Assembly (NCBI RefSeq): GCF_029338175.1
Contig: NZ_CP119862.1
Span: 4,851,452 to 4,915,451 of the forward strand
Direction: 5' to 3'
Source of the DNA: Citrobacter enshiensis
GTDB lineage: Bacteria; Pseudomonadota; Gammaproteobacteria; Enterobacterales; Enterobacteriaceae
Length of the DNA: 64,000 nucleotides
The notes under the pieces are model-generated. The model made no database searches. It was not told the DNA's origin and saw nothing but the letters and a program-made list of their open reading frames with translations. The position numbers were made by a program, and so were the translations under genes. Shown here one piece after another: positions 23,797 to 34,470 of the stretch (the first letter of the stretch is position 1; every line of letters starts with the position of its first letter).

Positions 23797-24763
23797 TTAC
23801 TGCTTTTTGTTGTCTACCAGTACCGCAAGCAAAATCACCACCGCTTTGACGATCATCTGGTAATAGGAGGAAACACCTAACAAATTCAAACCATTATTAA
23901 GGAAGCCAAGGATCAGTGCGCCGATCAATGTCCCCACAATACGTCCTTTGCCGCCAGCAAGGCTGGTACCGCCCAGAACGACCGCGGCGATGGCATCCAG
24001 CTCATACCCCGTACCTGCCGTGGGTTGCGCTGATGAAAGACGAGCCACTTCGATAATGCCCGCCAGTGATGCCAGTAGCCCACATAATGAATAGACGATA
24101 ATTTTGACTTTGCTGACACTAATGCCGGACAAGCGCGTTGCGGCTTCGTTGCCGCCCAACGCGTAGATGTAGCGCCCCAGACGGGTATGGTGCAGCATGT
24201 ACCACGCCGCAAGGAAGACAATCCCCATAATCCAGACCGGCGTTGGGACGCCCAACGGACGGCCAATCCCGAACCAGCCGAACAGATCCGCATTATCCGT
24301 AAATCCGGTATTCACTGGGCTACCGTTGGTATACACCATCGTGACGCCACGCAGCAGCAGCATCATCACCAGCGTGGCGATAAACGCCTGCACGCGGCCT
24401 TTCGCGACAATCACCCCAGTCACCGCGCCAATGGCAGCACCTAACGCCAGGGCCGCAGCAACCGCCACCAACGCGTTAACTTCAATCCCGACAATAGACG
24501 CCGCAACGGCACCGGTGAGCGCCAGCAGAGAACCGACTGACAAATCGATACCCGACGTCAGAATGACCAGCGTCATCCCCACCGCCATAATGGCGTTGAC
24601 CGAAGTTTGCTGAAGAATGTTGAACAGGTTAATTAACGGTAAAAAAGTTGGGGCTCATGGTGGAAACAATCGCGATCAGCACTAACAGAGCGATGAGCGA
24701 CTTTTGCTCAAGAAGCCATGCTTTGGTGAAATAACGGCGACCAGAAACAGCCTGGGTAGTCAT
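23797..24763 (-). pseudogene. rbsC: Ribose ABC permease RbsC, frameshifted as written
   Basis: Inner-membrane permease of the ribose transporter, about 321 residues with roughly ten hydrophobic segments. From 24588 the frame is open for 263 residues (MAVGMTLVILTSGIDLSVGS to VVILLAVLVDNKKQ). The first 58 residues, starting MTTQAVSGRRYFTKAWLLEQ at 24763, are in another frame. The single break is an extra T near 24631 in the run giving FFTVNNLFN. It lies five bases after rbsA and is followed by rbsB. Confidence 0.95.
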
Positions 24764-24768
24764 CTTTT

Positions 24769-26278
24769 TTACTCCTGATTCACGCGATTAAGCTTGCCCA
24801 CAGCGGCAGCCATTAATACTTCCTGGGTGGCCTGCTCGCGAGTGAATTCACCGCCGAGATGCCCTTCATGCATGACGATGATGCGATCGCTCATGCCTAA
24901 TACTTCTGGCATCTCAGATGAGACCAGAATGATGCTCAGGCCATCGGCCTTAAACTGGTTAATAAGCTGATAAATCTCTTTTTAGCGCCCACGTCCACGC
25001 CACGGGTCGGCTCATCAAGGATCAGCACTTTTGGGACGCGTCATTAAACCGCGGGCAATCGCCACCTTCTGTTGGTTTCCTCCGGAGAGTAAGCCAATCG
25101 CCTGTTCCATTGACGGCGTTTTCACGTTGAACAGGCGGATGAAATCACTGACCGCCTGTTGTTCATCTTTGTGTTTAAGGCTACCGCCGGTACGACTGAA
25201 GTAACCTAACGCGGTCAACGACATGTTCTCTTTCACCGACATACCAAGCACTAAGCCGTCACGCTTACGGTCTTCAGAAATGTAGACAATACCGTTCGCC
25301 AGGCCATCCTGCGGCGAACGCGCCACCACTTCATTGACCGTCGAGAGTGACATAGCCGCTGGTGCGAGGCAGCGCGCCATACAGCACCTTCATCAGTTCG
25401 GTACGCCCGGCGCCCATCAAGCCCGAAATCCCCAGGATCTCGCCCTTGCGTAGCGTAAAGGAAACTCCATTAACGCCGGGACCGCACAGATTATCCACTT
25501 TCAGACGGACCTCTCCCGGCGCGTTATTCAGGCGCGGGTACTGATCCTCAAGCTTACGACCGACCATCATTTCAATGAGTGAATCTTCGGTCAGCGAGGC
25601 CACTTCACGTTCAGCAATAAATTGCCCGTCACGAAAAAACGGTCACGTCATCGCAAATGTCGAAGATCTCTTTCATACGATGAGAAATATAGACAAACCC
25701 GCGCGCCCTGCGACTTCAATTCGCGAATAACGCGGAACAACGATTCCGTTTCGGTATCGGTAAGCGCATCCGTTGGTTCATCCATAATGATGACTCTGGA
25801 TTCAAAGCTCAGCACTTTGGCGATTTCCACCATCTGCTGATCGCCAATCGACAGTTCGCCCACCAGCCTGTCGCTTTTAAAGCGCAGGTTGAGCTTTGAG
25901 AGCAGGACGTCGGCTTCGGCATACATCTTTTTCCAGTCGATTTTGCCAAAGCGATTCACAAACTCACGGCCCAGAAAAATGTTCTCGGCGATGGTGAGTT
26001 GCGGGATCAGGTTCAGTTCCTGGTGAATGATGCCGATACCGGCTTCCTGAGAAGATTTAGGGCCGTTAAAGGTGGTCTCTTTTCCCAACCACAACAAAGA
26101 GCCCGCATCACGTGAGTAGATGCCGGTTAACACTTTCATCATGGTGGATTTGCCCGCGCCGTTCTCGCCTACCAGCGCCATGGACGCGGCCTGGATAAAC
26201 ATTCAACGCGGCGCCGGACAGCGCTTTTACGCCCGGGAACGCTTTATCGATCCCTTTGAGTTGCAGTAATGCGTCCAT
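24769..26278 (-). pseudogene. rbsA: Ribose ABC ATPase RbsA, frameshifted as written
   Basis: Cytoplasmic ATPase with two fused ABC domains, about 501 residues, powering ribose import with RbsBC. The first domain has Walker A GENGAGKS and Walker [14 protein letters not shown]. The second has the degenerate [10 protein letters not shown] loop and [14 protein letters not shown]. Breaks include an extra C near 26183 (after NVYPGRV), an extra G near 25704, an extra T near 25634, and others near 25355, 25017 and 24983. The start at 26278 gives [20 protein letters not shown]. Confidence 0.94.
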
Positions 26279-26285
26279 GATGGCC

Positions 26286-26707
26286 TCAGAACGTGGACGC
26301 CAGCACAGAGAATAATATTCGCGTACGGAGAACACTCTCCGCTGCGAATGACCGCCTGACTTTCTGCGGTTTGTTTTTTGAATTGTTCGTGCGTGGTGTA
26401 ACGAATTTCTATGGTATTTCCCTGGTGTTGTTGCAGTTGCTCAATGTGTTTGAGCAACGTTTCGTGGAGGCTGCGGATTATGTTGTTTGATTTCCGTCGC
26501 GAGAATAGCCGACTCGACCTGCATTTCACGGGTGACGACATCCAGTACCTGCATAAACGAAGGCACCCCCTGGGTTAATGCCATATCAATACGCGATGTG
26601 CTGCCCGGAATGGGTAAACCCGCATCACACACCACCAGCGTATCGGTATGCCCCAGACGGGAAATCACCGATGAAATTTCAGAATTGAGTACCGTGCCTT
26701 TCTTCAT
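26286..26707 (-). pseudogene. rbsD: D-ribose pyranase RbsD, frameshifted as written
   Basis: Catalyses interconversion of the beta-pyranose and beta-furanose forms of ribose, helping supply the form RbsK uses. About 139 residues. The N-terminal 65 residues are open from 26707 ([20 protein letters not shown], then [14 protein letters not shown]). An extra C near 26480 breaks the frame. The C-terminal part [20 protein letters not shown] is readable in another frame, and a further extra C near 26295 hides the native stop (CAGVTF). It is the first gene of rbsDACBKR and lies behind two operators. Confidence 0.93.
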
Positions 26708-26721
26708 TTTCTTACCCCACT

Positions 26722-26737
26722 AGCGAAACGTTTCGCT
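26722..26737. promoter_or_regulatory. RbsR operator, proximal site
   Basis: Perfect 16-base palindrome AGCGAAACGTTTCGCT, 15 bases upstream of the rbsD start. This is the LacI-family (central CG) operator sequence expected for RbsR, positioned to block transcription initiation. Confidence 0.85.
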
Positions 26738-26803
26738 GACGATAAGTTTAGTCGCAACAATGCGCAGAAAAACCACCTTGAGGTTACTGAAATGTGATCG
26801 GCA

Positions 26804-26817
26804 TCGAAACGTTTCGC
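26804..26817. promoter_or_regulatory. Second RbsR-type operator
   Basis: CGAAACGTTTCG repeats the core of the proximal operator, centred about 81 bases further upstream. An adjacent TGTGATC on the plus strand (about 26794) may be half of a CRP site. A second site at this spacing suggests a repression loop; that is inference. Confidence 0.6.
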
Positions 26818-26861
26818 AAACCGTATCATAGCGAAGAATAAAATCTGAGATGGGATAAACA

Positions 26862-26893
26862 AAACGCCCCCTTTCATCATGAAAGAGGGCGTT
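26862..26893 (-). terminator. Terminator of kup
   Basis: A 13-bp stem with one mismatch (AACGCCCTCTTTC / GAAAGGGGGCGTT, minus strand) followed by TTGTTT, directly after the kup stop codon. It also separates kup from the rbs control region. Confidence 0.85.
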
Positions 26894-26900
26894 GTGAGGT

Positions 26901-28774
26901 TTAAATCTCGACCTGGGTACCCAGTTCAATAACCCGGTTAGGCGGGATCTCAAACTGATCCGGCGCACGCAGCGCATTACGCTGCAACAGCAGATACAGT
27001 TTGCCGCGCAAACGGAGATACCACGGGCGTTTTCCGACGATTAACGATTCGTGTGACATAAAGAAAGAGGTTTCCATCATTCGGCAGCTTAATCCTTCCA
27101 GACCGCAGCGATGGAAAACTTCCTCAACGTTCGGCGTTTCGCGCCAGCCGTAACTGGCCACCACGCGCCAGAAGGTTGGCGACAGTTGCTCTATCTGCAC
27201 ACGACGCACGTTGTGTACGTAAGGCGCATCTTCCGTGCGCAACGTCAGCAGGATCACCCGCTCATGCAGTACCTTGTTATGCTTAAGGTTATGCATCAAG
27301 GCAAACGGGATAACGTTCAGTGCGCGCGACATATACACCGCGGTGCCCGGCACACGGACCGGCGGTGATTTCTCCAGAGAGGCGATCATCGCTTCCAGAG
27401 AGTTACCGTGCTCATGCATGCGACGCAGCAGACGGAAGCGCTCGCTTTTCCAGGTCGTCATGATGGTAAACATCACCAGACCCAGACTGAGTGGCAACCA
27501 ACCGCCTGAAAGCAGTTTATCGAGGTTTGCCGAGAACAGCGGAACATCAATGCACAGGAACGCCACCAGAATCAGCGCGACGAAGTACTTGTTCCAGTGC
27601 CAGTTTTTACGCGCTACGGTGGTAGAGAGGATTGACGTCAATACCATTGTTCCCGTCACCGCAATACCGTACGCCGCCGCCAGATTGCTGGAATGCTCGA
27701 AGCTGATAATCACAATCACCACAGCGACGTAAAGCATCCAGTTCACAAAAGGAATGTAGATCTGCCCCGACTCCATCTCTGAAGTGTGGATAATGCGCAT
27801 TGGCGACAAATAGCCAAGACGTACAGCCTGGCGCGTCAGTGAGAAAACGCCAGAGATGACGGGCCTGCGAAGCGATAACCGTCGCCAGTGCGGCGAGAAT
27901 CAGCAGCGGAATCAACGCCCAATCCGGTGCCAACAGGAAGAACGGGTTTTTTGATGGCTTCCGGGTGTTTGAGCAACAACGCCCCCTGACCGAAATAGTT
28001 CAGCACCAGCGAAGGCAATACCACGGAGAACCATGCCAGGCGGATAGGGAGCTTACCAAAATGGCCCATATCGGCGTACAGCGCTTCGACACCGGTAAGT
28101 AGACAGCACCACAGCGCCTAATGCGATAAAGGATAGGGTTTTAAATTCCAGAAAGAAATGCACAGCCCACAGCGGATTTAAAGCTTGTAACACTTCTGGG
28201 TTGGCTATAATGCTGCGCAAACCCAGCCCGGCAAGCACCAGGAACCAAATCAGCATGATTGGTGCAAACAGCTTACCCACCATCCCGGTACCATGCTTCT
28301 GAATCATAAACAGCAGGGGTGAGGACGATAATAGAAAGCGGGACAATCCAGGTATCGAGCTGCGGCGCAATGATTTCCAAACCTTCAATCGCCGACATGA
28401 CCGAGATTGCTGGAGTGATCACCACTTCACCATAGAAAAAACTCCCCCCGATCAGTCCGATAATGACCAACGCGGAAGTTGTTCTTGCCGATGTATTCCG
28501 CCCGGGCTAGCGACATGAGTGTCAGGATCCCGCCTTCACCAGCGTTATCTGCACGCATGACAAACGTCAAATACTTGATGGAGACAACAAAAATCAACAG
28601 CCAAAAAATCAGCGACAGAAAGCCAAACACAGCGTCGCGCTCAACGCCAAAACCAAACTGACCGGACAAACATTCACGAAGCGTATATAGGCGGGCTGGT
28701 GCCAATATCACCATAGACAACCCCAATCGCCGCGAGGTAATCGCAGACAATGATTGCTTATTATCAGTGCTCAT
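26901..28774 (-). pseudogene. kup: Low-affinity K+ transporter Kup, frameshifted as written
   Basis: Inner-membrane potassium:proton symporter (formerly TrkD), about 622 residues with about 12 helices and a cytoplasmic C-terminal domain. The C-terminal 302 residues are open from 27809 ([20 protein letters not shown]) to the end at 26901. Upstream, fragments such as [31 protein letters not shown] and FGQGALLL lie in shifting frames. At least six breaks are seen (near 28737, 28692, 28490, 28312, 28095 and 27950). The span exceeds the E. coli length by about five bases. It is divergent from ravA. Confidence 0.95.
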
Positions 28775-28994
28775 AGACTAGTCTTTCGTTTATATATGAA
28801 ATGTGTGCGTAGTCCCTTGGCCCACAAAAAAGCGCAAGTATGCACGATTAATTGCAAAATCGTACCCCTAAATTGCACCAGATTAATCTGGCGCAAGAAA
28901 AATGAAACAGCGCTTCAGTCTATTAATGCCCTGGAGCGAAACGTCTATACTCGCTGTTTACATGGTACAACTGATGAAAGGACGCCACTCTATT

Positions 28995-30492
28995 ATGGCT
29001 CACCCACATTTATTAGCGGAAAGGAATTTCCCGCCTGAGCAGTGCTTTGGAAAAGGGACTTTATGAACGCAGCCATGCCGTACGCTTGTGTCTTTGGCCG
29101 CATTGAGCGGAGAGAGCGTTTTTTTACTCGGCCCCCCTGGTATTGCCAAAAGCCTGATTGCCCGTCGACTCAAATATGCTTTTCAGCATGCCAGAGCCTT
29201 TGAATATCTGATGACGCGTTTTTCCACGCCTGAAGAAGGTCTTTGGACCACTTTCCATTCAGGCATTAAAAGATGAAGGGCGCTATGAGCGATTAACCGC
29301 CGGATATTTGCCCGAAGCTGAAATCGTCTTTCTGGACGAAATCTGGAAAGCAGGCCCGGCGATCCTCAATACATTGCTGACCGCCATCAACGAACGTCAT
29401 TTTCGCAACGGCGCGTACGAAGAAAAAATCCCCATGCGCCTGCTGGTGGCAGCGTCAAACGAACTGCCGGAAGCAGACAGCAGTCTTGAAGCGCTGTATG
29501 ACCGTATGCTGATCCGCCTGTGGCTGGATAAAGTGCAGGACAAAGCCAATTTCCGCTCGATGCTGATAAGCCAACAGGATGAAAGCGAAAATCCAGTACC
29601 AGCCTCGCTACAGGTCACCGATGACGAGTATAATCAATGGCAAAAAGCCATTGGCGCTATTTCGTTGCCCGATCACGTATTTGAACTGGTTTTTACCCTG
29701 CGCCAACAGCTTGATGCGCTGCCAAATGCGCCCTATGTCTCCGATCGGCGCTGGAAAAAAGCATTCACCTGTTACAGGCCAGCGCCTTCTTCAGCGGCCG
29801 CGAAGCCGTCGCGCCTATCGACCTTATTCTGCTGAAAGATTGCCTGTGGTATGACGTACAAAGCCTGAATCTGATGCAGCAACAGCTGGAAGTATTGATG
29901 ACCAGTCATGCCTGGCAGCAGCAGGCGATGCTGACGCGACTGGGTGGCATCACTCAACGCCGTATTCAGCTGCAACAACAGCAAAGCGACCAAACTGCGT
30001 TCACCGTTGTGCGTCTGGGGGGCATGTTCAGCCGTCGTCCGCATTACGATCTGCCGCCAGACGTCAGTGCCACCACCCCTGACACTGCTGCTGCAAAAAC
30101 CGTTGAAGCTGCACGATATGGAAGTTATACACATTACGTTTGATCGTGGCGCTCTGGAGCAGTGGCTGTCAAAAGTGGAGAGATCCGGGGCAAACTGAAT
30201 GGGATCGGTTTTGCTCAAACGCTGAATATGGAAGTCGACAGGCGCCCAGCATTTGGTTGTTCGCGACGTCAGCTTGCAGGGCACTCGCCTGGCACTGCCT
30301 GGCTCATCCGAAGACAATATGCCCAGCGAAATCAAACAACAACTGGAAGCGCTGGACAATGACTGGCATCAGCAGCACAACCTGTTTAGCGAACAACAAA
30401 AATGTCTCTTTATCCATAGCGACTGGTTAGGTCGTATCGAAGCCAGTCTGCAGGATGTAGGCACACAAATTCGTCAGGCACTGCAATGCTAA
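28995..30492 (+). pseudogene. ravA: MoxR-type AAA+ ATPase RavA, frameshifted as written
   Basis: Hexameric ATPase that works with ViaA and, in E. coli, forms a cage with the lysine decarboxylase LdcI (CadA). About 498 residues. Walker A GPPGIAKS is near 29125 and Walker [14 protein letters not shown] near 29325, then sensor 1 [13 protein letters not shown]. The start at 28995 (MAHPHLLAER) is followed by an extra A near 29025 and a missing T near 29092. Further breaks lie near 29245-29305, 29755 and 30045-30170. The C-terminus ends ...QIRQALQC. Its stop overlaps the viaA ATG. Confidence 0.94.
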
Positions 30493-31940
30493 CCCTTGAT
30501 ATGCTCAATATCATGCTGGCTGTCAGCGAAGAGTGGATCATCGAAGAGATGATCCTCGCGCTGCTTGCATCACCAAAACTGGCGGTATTTTTTGAACGAT
30601 ACCCCCGGTTAAAAAATGCGATTACCGATGATTTGCCGCGCTGGCGCGAAGCACTACGCAGCCGAATTAAGGATACGCTTGTTCCACCTGAATTGACGGA
30701 AGAGGTGATGAGCTATCAGCAAAGCCAGCTTCTCTCCACACCGCAATTTATTGTGCAGCTACCGCAAATATTAACGCTGCTGCACCGGCTGCACTCTCCC
30801 TACGCCGGACAAGCGCAACAGCTGGTGGACAGCAATAGCGTCTTTACCCCCTCTTTGCACACCCTTTTTCTACAACGCTGGCGTTTGAGCCTCGTGGTTC
30901 AGGCCACCAGCCTAAACCAGCAGATGCTGGAGGAAGAACGCGAACAATTACTGAGTGAAGTCCAGGAACGTTTGACACTGAGTGGACAACTGGAACCGGT
31001 ACTGGCGGAAAACAGACACCGCAGCGGGTCGCCTGTGGGACATGAGCGCAGGTCAGCTCAAACGTGGGGATTATCAGTTAATTGTTAAGTACGGCGATTT
31101 TCTGACTGAGCAGCCCGAGCTCAAAAACTGGGCGGAACAATTAGGCCGATCGCGGGAAGCCAAATCAGTGCCGCGCAAAGATGCGCCGATGGAAACGTTC
31201 CGCACACTGGTTCGCGAACCCGCCACGGTGCCAGAGCAGGTAGACGGCATTCAGCAAAGCGACGACATTCTGCGTTTACTCCCGCAGAACTGGCGACGCT
31301 CGGCATCACCGAACTGGAGTATGAGTTCTACCGGCGGCTGGGTGGGAAAAACAGTTGCTCACCTATCGTCTACACGGTGAAGCATGGCGCGAGAAAATCA
31401 CTGAACGTCCGGTGGTGCACCAGGATTTCGACGAACAGCCCCGCGGCCCGTTTATCGTCTGTGTAGATACCTCCGGTTCAATGGGTGGGTTTAATGAACA
31501 GTGCGCCAAGGCATTCTGTCTGGCGCTAATGCGCATTGCGCTCGCCGATAACCGTCGCTGTTTCATCATGTTGTTTTCCACCGAAGTGGTGCGCTACGAG
31601 CTGTCTGGCCGGGAAGGTATTGAGCAGGGCTATTCGTTTTTTGAGCCAGAGTTTTCGTGGCGGTACGGATATTGCCAGTTGTTTTCGCGCCATTATTGAG
31701 CGCATGCAAGGCAGGGAATGGTTTGACGCAGATGCGGTGGTGATTTCCGATTTATCGCGCAGCGGCTACCGGACGATGTGGTAAGTAAAGTGGGAGAGTT
31801 ACAACGGGTGCATCAACATCGCTTTCATGCGGTGGCGATGTCAGAACATGGTAAACCCGGTATCATGCGTATTTTCGATCATATCTGGCGCTTTGGATAC
31901 CGGGATGCGTAGCCGCCTGCTGCGACGCTGGCGGCGTTAA
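30486..31940 (+). pseudogene. viaA: VWA-domain protein ViaA, frameshifted as written
   Basis: Partner of RavA, about 483 residues. The N-terminal helical part is open from 30486 for some 180 residues. The C-terminal von Willebrand A domain has the MIDAS motif DTSGSMGG near 31460, then [16 protein letters not shown] and [13 protein letters not shown]. Breaks are near 31015, 31285, 31345, 31655, 31770 and 31890. The ATG overlaps the ravA stop (ATGCTAA), so the two are translated as a coupled pair. It converges on asnA, whose stop is five bases away. Confidence 0.94.
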
Positions 31941-31944
31941 ATTT

Positions 31945-32947
31945 TTAGAGCAGAGAAGAGACGCTTTCACGAACCTGCGCTGGCCATACGCCGCATTGCA
32001 CCTGACCAATGTGCGGCAGTTGCAGCAGTATGCATAGTCAGGCGTGACTGACCGATACCGCCGCCGATAGTTTGCGGCATCTCACCGCGCAGCAACGCCT
32101 GGTGCCATTCCAGACTCAGGCGGTCTTCGTCACCGGTCAGCGACAGCTGGTGTTTCAGCGCATCGGCATCGACGCGAATCCCCATCGAAGAAAGTTCAAA
32201 CGCATCTTCCAGTACCGGGTTCCAGACCAGGATATCGCCGTTCAGACCGGCATAGCCCAGCTCGGAGGCGGAACTCCAGTCATCATAATCCGGCGCACGA
32301 ATGTCATGACGATGCCCGTCGCTCAGTTTACCGCCGATCCCCACCAGGAAAACAGCGCCCAACTCTTTGGCGATCGCACGTTCACGACCTTTCGCATCCA
32401 GCTCAGGATAACGGGAAAGCAGATCCTGACTATGAACAAAGTGGATCTGATCCGGCAGGAACGGTGCCAGGCCAAATTCTTTGCTAACTGCAGCTTCAGT
32501 GGCTTTAATTCCTGCCCAGATCGCCTCTACTGTGCTTTTCAGGGTAGAAAATTGACGCTCACCGTCACCCATGACGCGTTCCCAGTCCCACTGGTCAACG
32601 TAGACCGAATGGAGTGGAGAAAGACGGTCTTCAATCGGGGCGAAGTGCTTTCATGTGCGTGGTACAGCCCTTCGCCCGCGCTGAAGTCGTGTTTGCCCCA
32701 GGGTTTGCCGTTTCCAACTTTGCCCAGAGAAATGCACTACTTCGAACTTGGGCATCTGGCAATGCTTTCACTTTTACCTGTACCGCTTTTTCACAGCCCG
32801 ACAAGTTATCTTGCGTGCCATCCCAACACGGCTGAGGATCGGTGCCCTGAACTTCAATCAGACCCAGACGCCTCCTCCAGTTGACGAGAAAAGTGTGATT
32901 TCACGAAGCTAATTTGGCGTTGTTTGGCAATGTAAGCCGGTTTTCAT
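31945..32947 (-). pseudogene. asnA: Aspartate-ammonia ligase AsnA, frameshifted as written
   Basis: Ammonia-dependent asparagine synthetase, about 330 residues, related in fold to class II aminoacyl-tRNA synthetases; it makes asparagine from aspartate, NH3 and ATP. The middle is open from 32572 ([20 protein letters not shown], then [12 protein letters not shown]). The N-terminus [20 protein letters not shown] begins at 32947 after AGGAG but is separated by several breaks between 32600 and 32880; others lie near 32010-32035. The span is about ten bases too long, one of the heaviest error loads here. Divergent from its regulator asnC. Confidence 0.93.
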
Positions 32948-33098
32948 TATTTATACTCCTGCGTCCTGTTGGTTATGATTAAGCAACAGAATGCAGGTGA
33001 TTTTCAATAATCATCAAACAAAAAGGCTGCTTAGGTTTTGATTCATTAATATAAGAGGCTAAAATAGAGTGAATCTCTAATCTACATAAGAAAAACCA

Positions 33099-33560
33099 AT
33101 GGAAAATTATCAGATCGACAATCTGGACCGCGGCATCCTTGAGGCATTAATGGCAAATGCGCGTACGGCATACGCTGAACTGGCCAAACAATTTGGCGTC
33201 AGCCCTGGCACAATTCACGTTCGCGTAGAGAAAATGAAACAAGCGGGGATCATTACCGGAGCGCGTATTGACGTCAGCCCGAAACAGCTGGGATACGACG
33301 TCCTGCTGTTTATCGGCATTATTTTAAAAAGTGCGAAAGACTATCCTTCGGCACTAGCCAAACTGGAAAGGTCTGGATGAAGTGACGGAGGCGTATTACA
33401 CCACCGGTCACTAACAGTATCTTTATTAAGGTCATGTGCCGCTCGATCGACGCACTGCAGCAAGGTACTTATCAACAAGATCCAAACAATTGATGAAATT
33501 CAGTCCACTGAAACGCTGATCTCTTTGCAGAACCCGATCATGCGGACTATCCGTCCATGA
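33099..33560 (+). pseudogene. asnC: Lrp/AsnC-family regulator AsnC, frameshifted as written
   Basis: Activator of asnA whose activity is countered by asparagine; about 152 residues. The N-terminal helix-turn-helix is intact (LDRGILEALMANARTAYAEL, then FGVSPGTIHVRVEKMKQAGI). The RAM/Lrp-type ligand domain continues to DYPSALAKLE, where an extra G near 33372 breaks the frame; more breaks follow near 33408 and 33470. The E. coli-like end NPIMRTIRP stops at 33558-33560. Divergent from asnA and upstream of mioC, as in E. coli. Confidence 0.93.
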
Positions 33561-33581
33561 TCATTTTTTTAAATCCCCTGC

Positions 33582-33644
33582 TTTTCCACAGGTAGATCCC
33601 AGCTCGCTCACAGCGTACAATAGCCCATCTTATTAGGATGGGCT
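33582..33644 (+). promoter_or_regulatory. mioC promoter region with DnaA box
   Basis: TTTTCCACA at 33582-33590 is a variant DnaA box, TACAAT at 33616-33621 a -10 candidate, and a perfect 8-bp inverted repeat (AGCCCATC / GATGGGCT, 33622-33644) lies just before the ATG. In E. coli, DnaA represses mioC, whose transcript runs into oriC. Confidence 0.6.
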
Positions 33645-33647
33645 CGT

Positions 33648-34096
33648 ATGGCAGACATAACTCTTATTAGCGGCAGCACCCTTGGCGGTGCCGAATACGT
33701 TGCAGAACATCTGGCTGAAAAGCTGGAAGATGCGGGTTTTTCAACAGAAACCCTACACGGACCGCTGTAGAGGATCTCCCCACTTCCGGGATCTGGCTGG
33801 TGATAAGCTCCACGCACGGCGCAGGAGACATTCCGGACAACCTTCTTCCTTTCTATGAAGATCTCCAGTCTCAAAAAACCGCTCTGTCCCAGGTGCGTTT
33901 CGGCGCAATTGGCATCGGTAGTCGCGAATACGACACCTTCTGTGGTGCTATCGATAAAATAGAGGCAGAACTGAAGCGTTCTGGAGCAAAACAGGTCGGC
34001 GAGACACTCAAGATCAACGTCCTTGAACACGATATTCCGGAAGATCCGGCAGAGGTTTGGCTGGGATCCTGGATTAATTTACTCAAAATAGTGTAA
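33648..34096 (+). pseudogene. mioC: Flavodoxin-like protein MioC, frameshifted as written
   Basis: FMN-binding flavodoxin-type protein of about 149 residues, reported to support biotin synthase activity. The phosphate loop SGSTLGGAEYVAEHLAEKL is at the N-terminus, and SSTHGAGDIPDN and GIGSREYDTFCGAIDKIE follow. The single break is a missing T near 33768 (CTGTAGAGG for CTGTTAGAGG). The C-terminus ends WLGSWINLLKIV. It points into oriC, so its transcript may influence origin firing. Confidence 0.93.
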
Positions 34097-34104
34097 AGAT
34101 CGTG

Positions 34105-34375
34105 CGATCAACTGTGGATAACTATGGTGAAAAGCTTGGATCAACCCGTAGTTATCCAAAGTATAACTCTTGTTCAGTTTTTGAGTTGTGTATAACCCTT
34201 CATTCTGATCCCAGCTTATACGGACCAGGATCACCGATCATTCACAGCTAATGATCCTCAACAACTTATTGATCTTAATAGCCGGATCCTGGTTATCCAC
34301 AGATACTGGCGATCCTTAATAAGAGATCACAATAAAACAGATCTCTAAATAAAAAGATCTTCTTTTTAATACCCA
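34105..34375. other. oriC: Chromosomal replication origin oriC
   Basis: Lies between mioC and mnmG as in E. coli. DnaA boxes: TGTGGATAA at 34113-34121 (R4), TTATCCAAA at 34152-34160 (R2), TGTGTATAA at 34187-34195 (R3) and TTATCCACA at 34293-34301 (R1). The unwinding element is next to mnmG, with three AT-rich 13-mers ending in GATC at 34316-34328, 34331-34343 and 34347-34359. About 14 GATC sites occur in roughly 280 bases, the signal for Dam methylation and SeqA sequestration. The IHF region lies near 34260-34280 by comparison with E. coli. The gap holds no gene. Confidence 0.96.
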
Positions 34376-34470
34376 GGATCCCGGGTCTTTCTCAAGCCGA
34401 CAAATGTGAGTAGAATCCACGGCCCGGGCTTCAATCCATTTTCACACCGCCGTAATGCGAGGCAATTACC

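Noticed and set aside
26804..26817. Second rbs palindrome as a chance repeat
   Set aside because: Not dismissed: twelve bases identical to the core of the proximal operator in the same control region are unlikely by chance, so it is kept as a lower-confidence operator.
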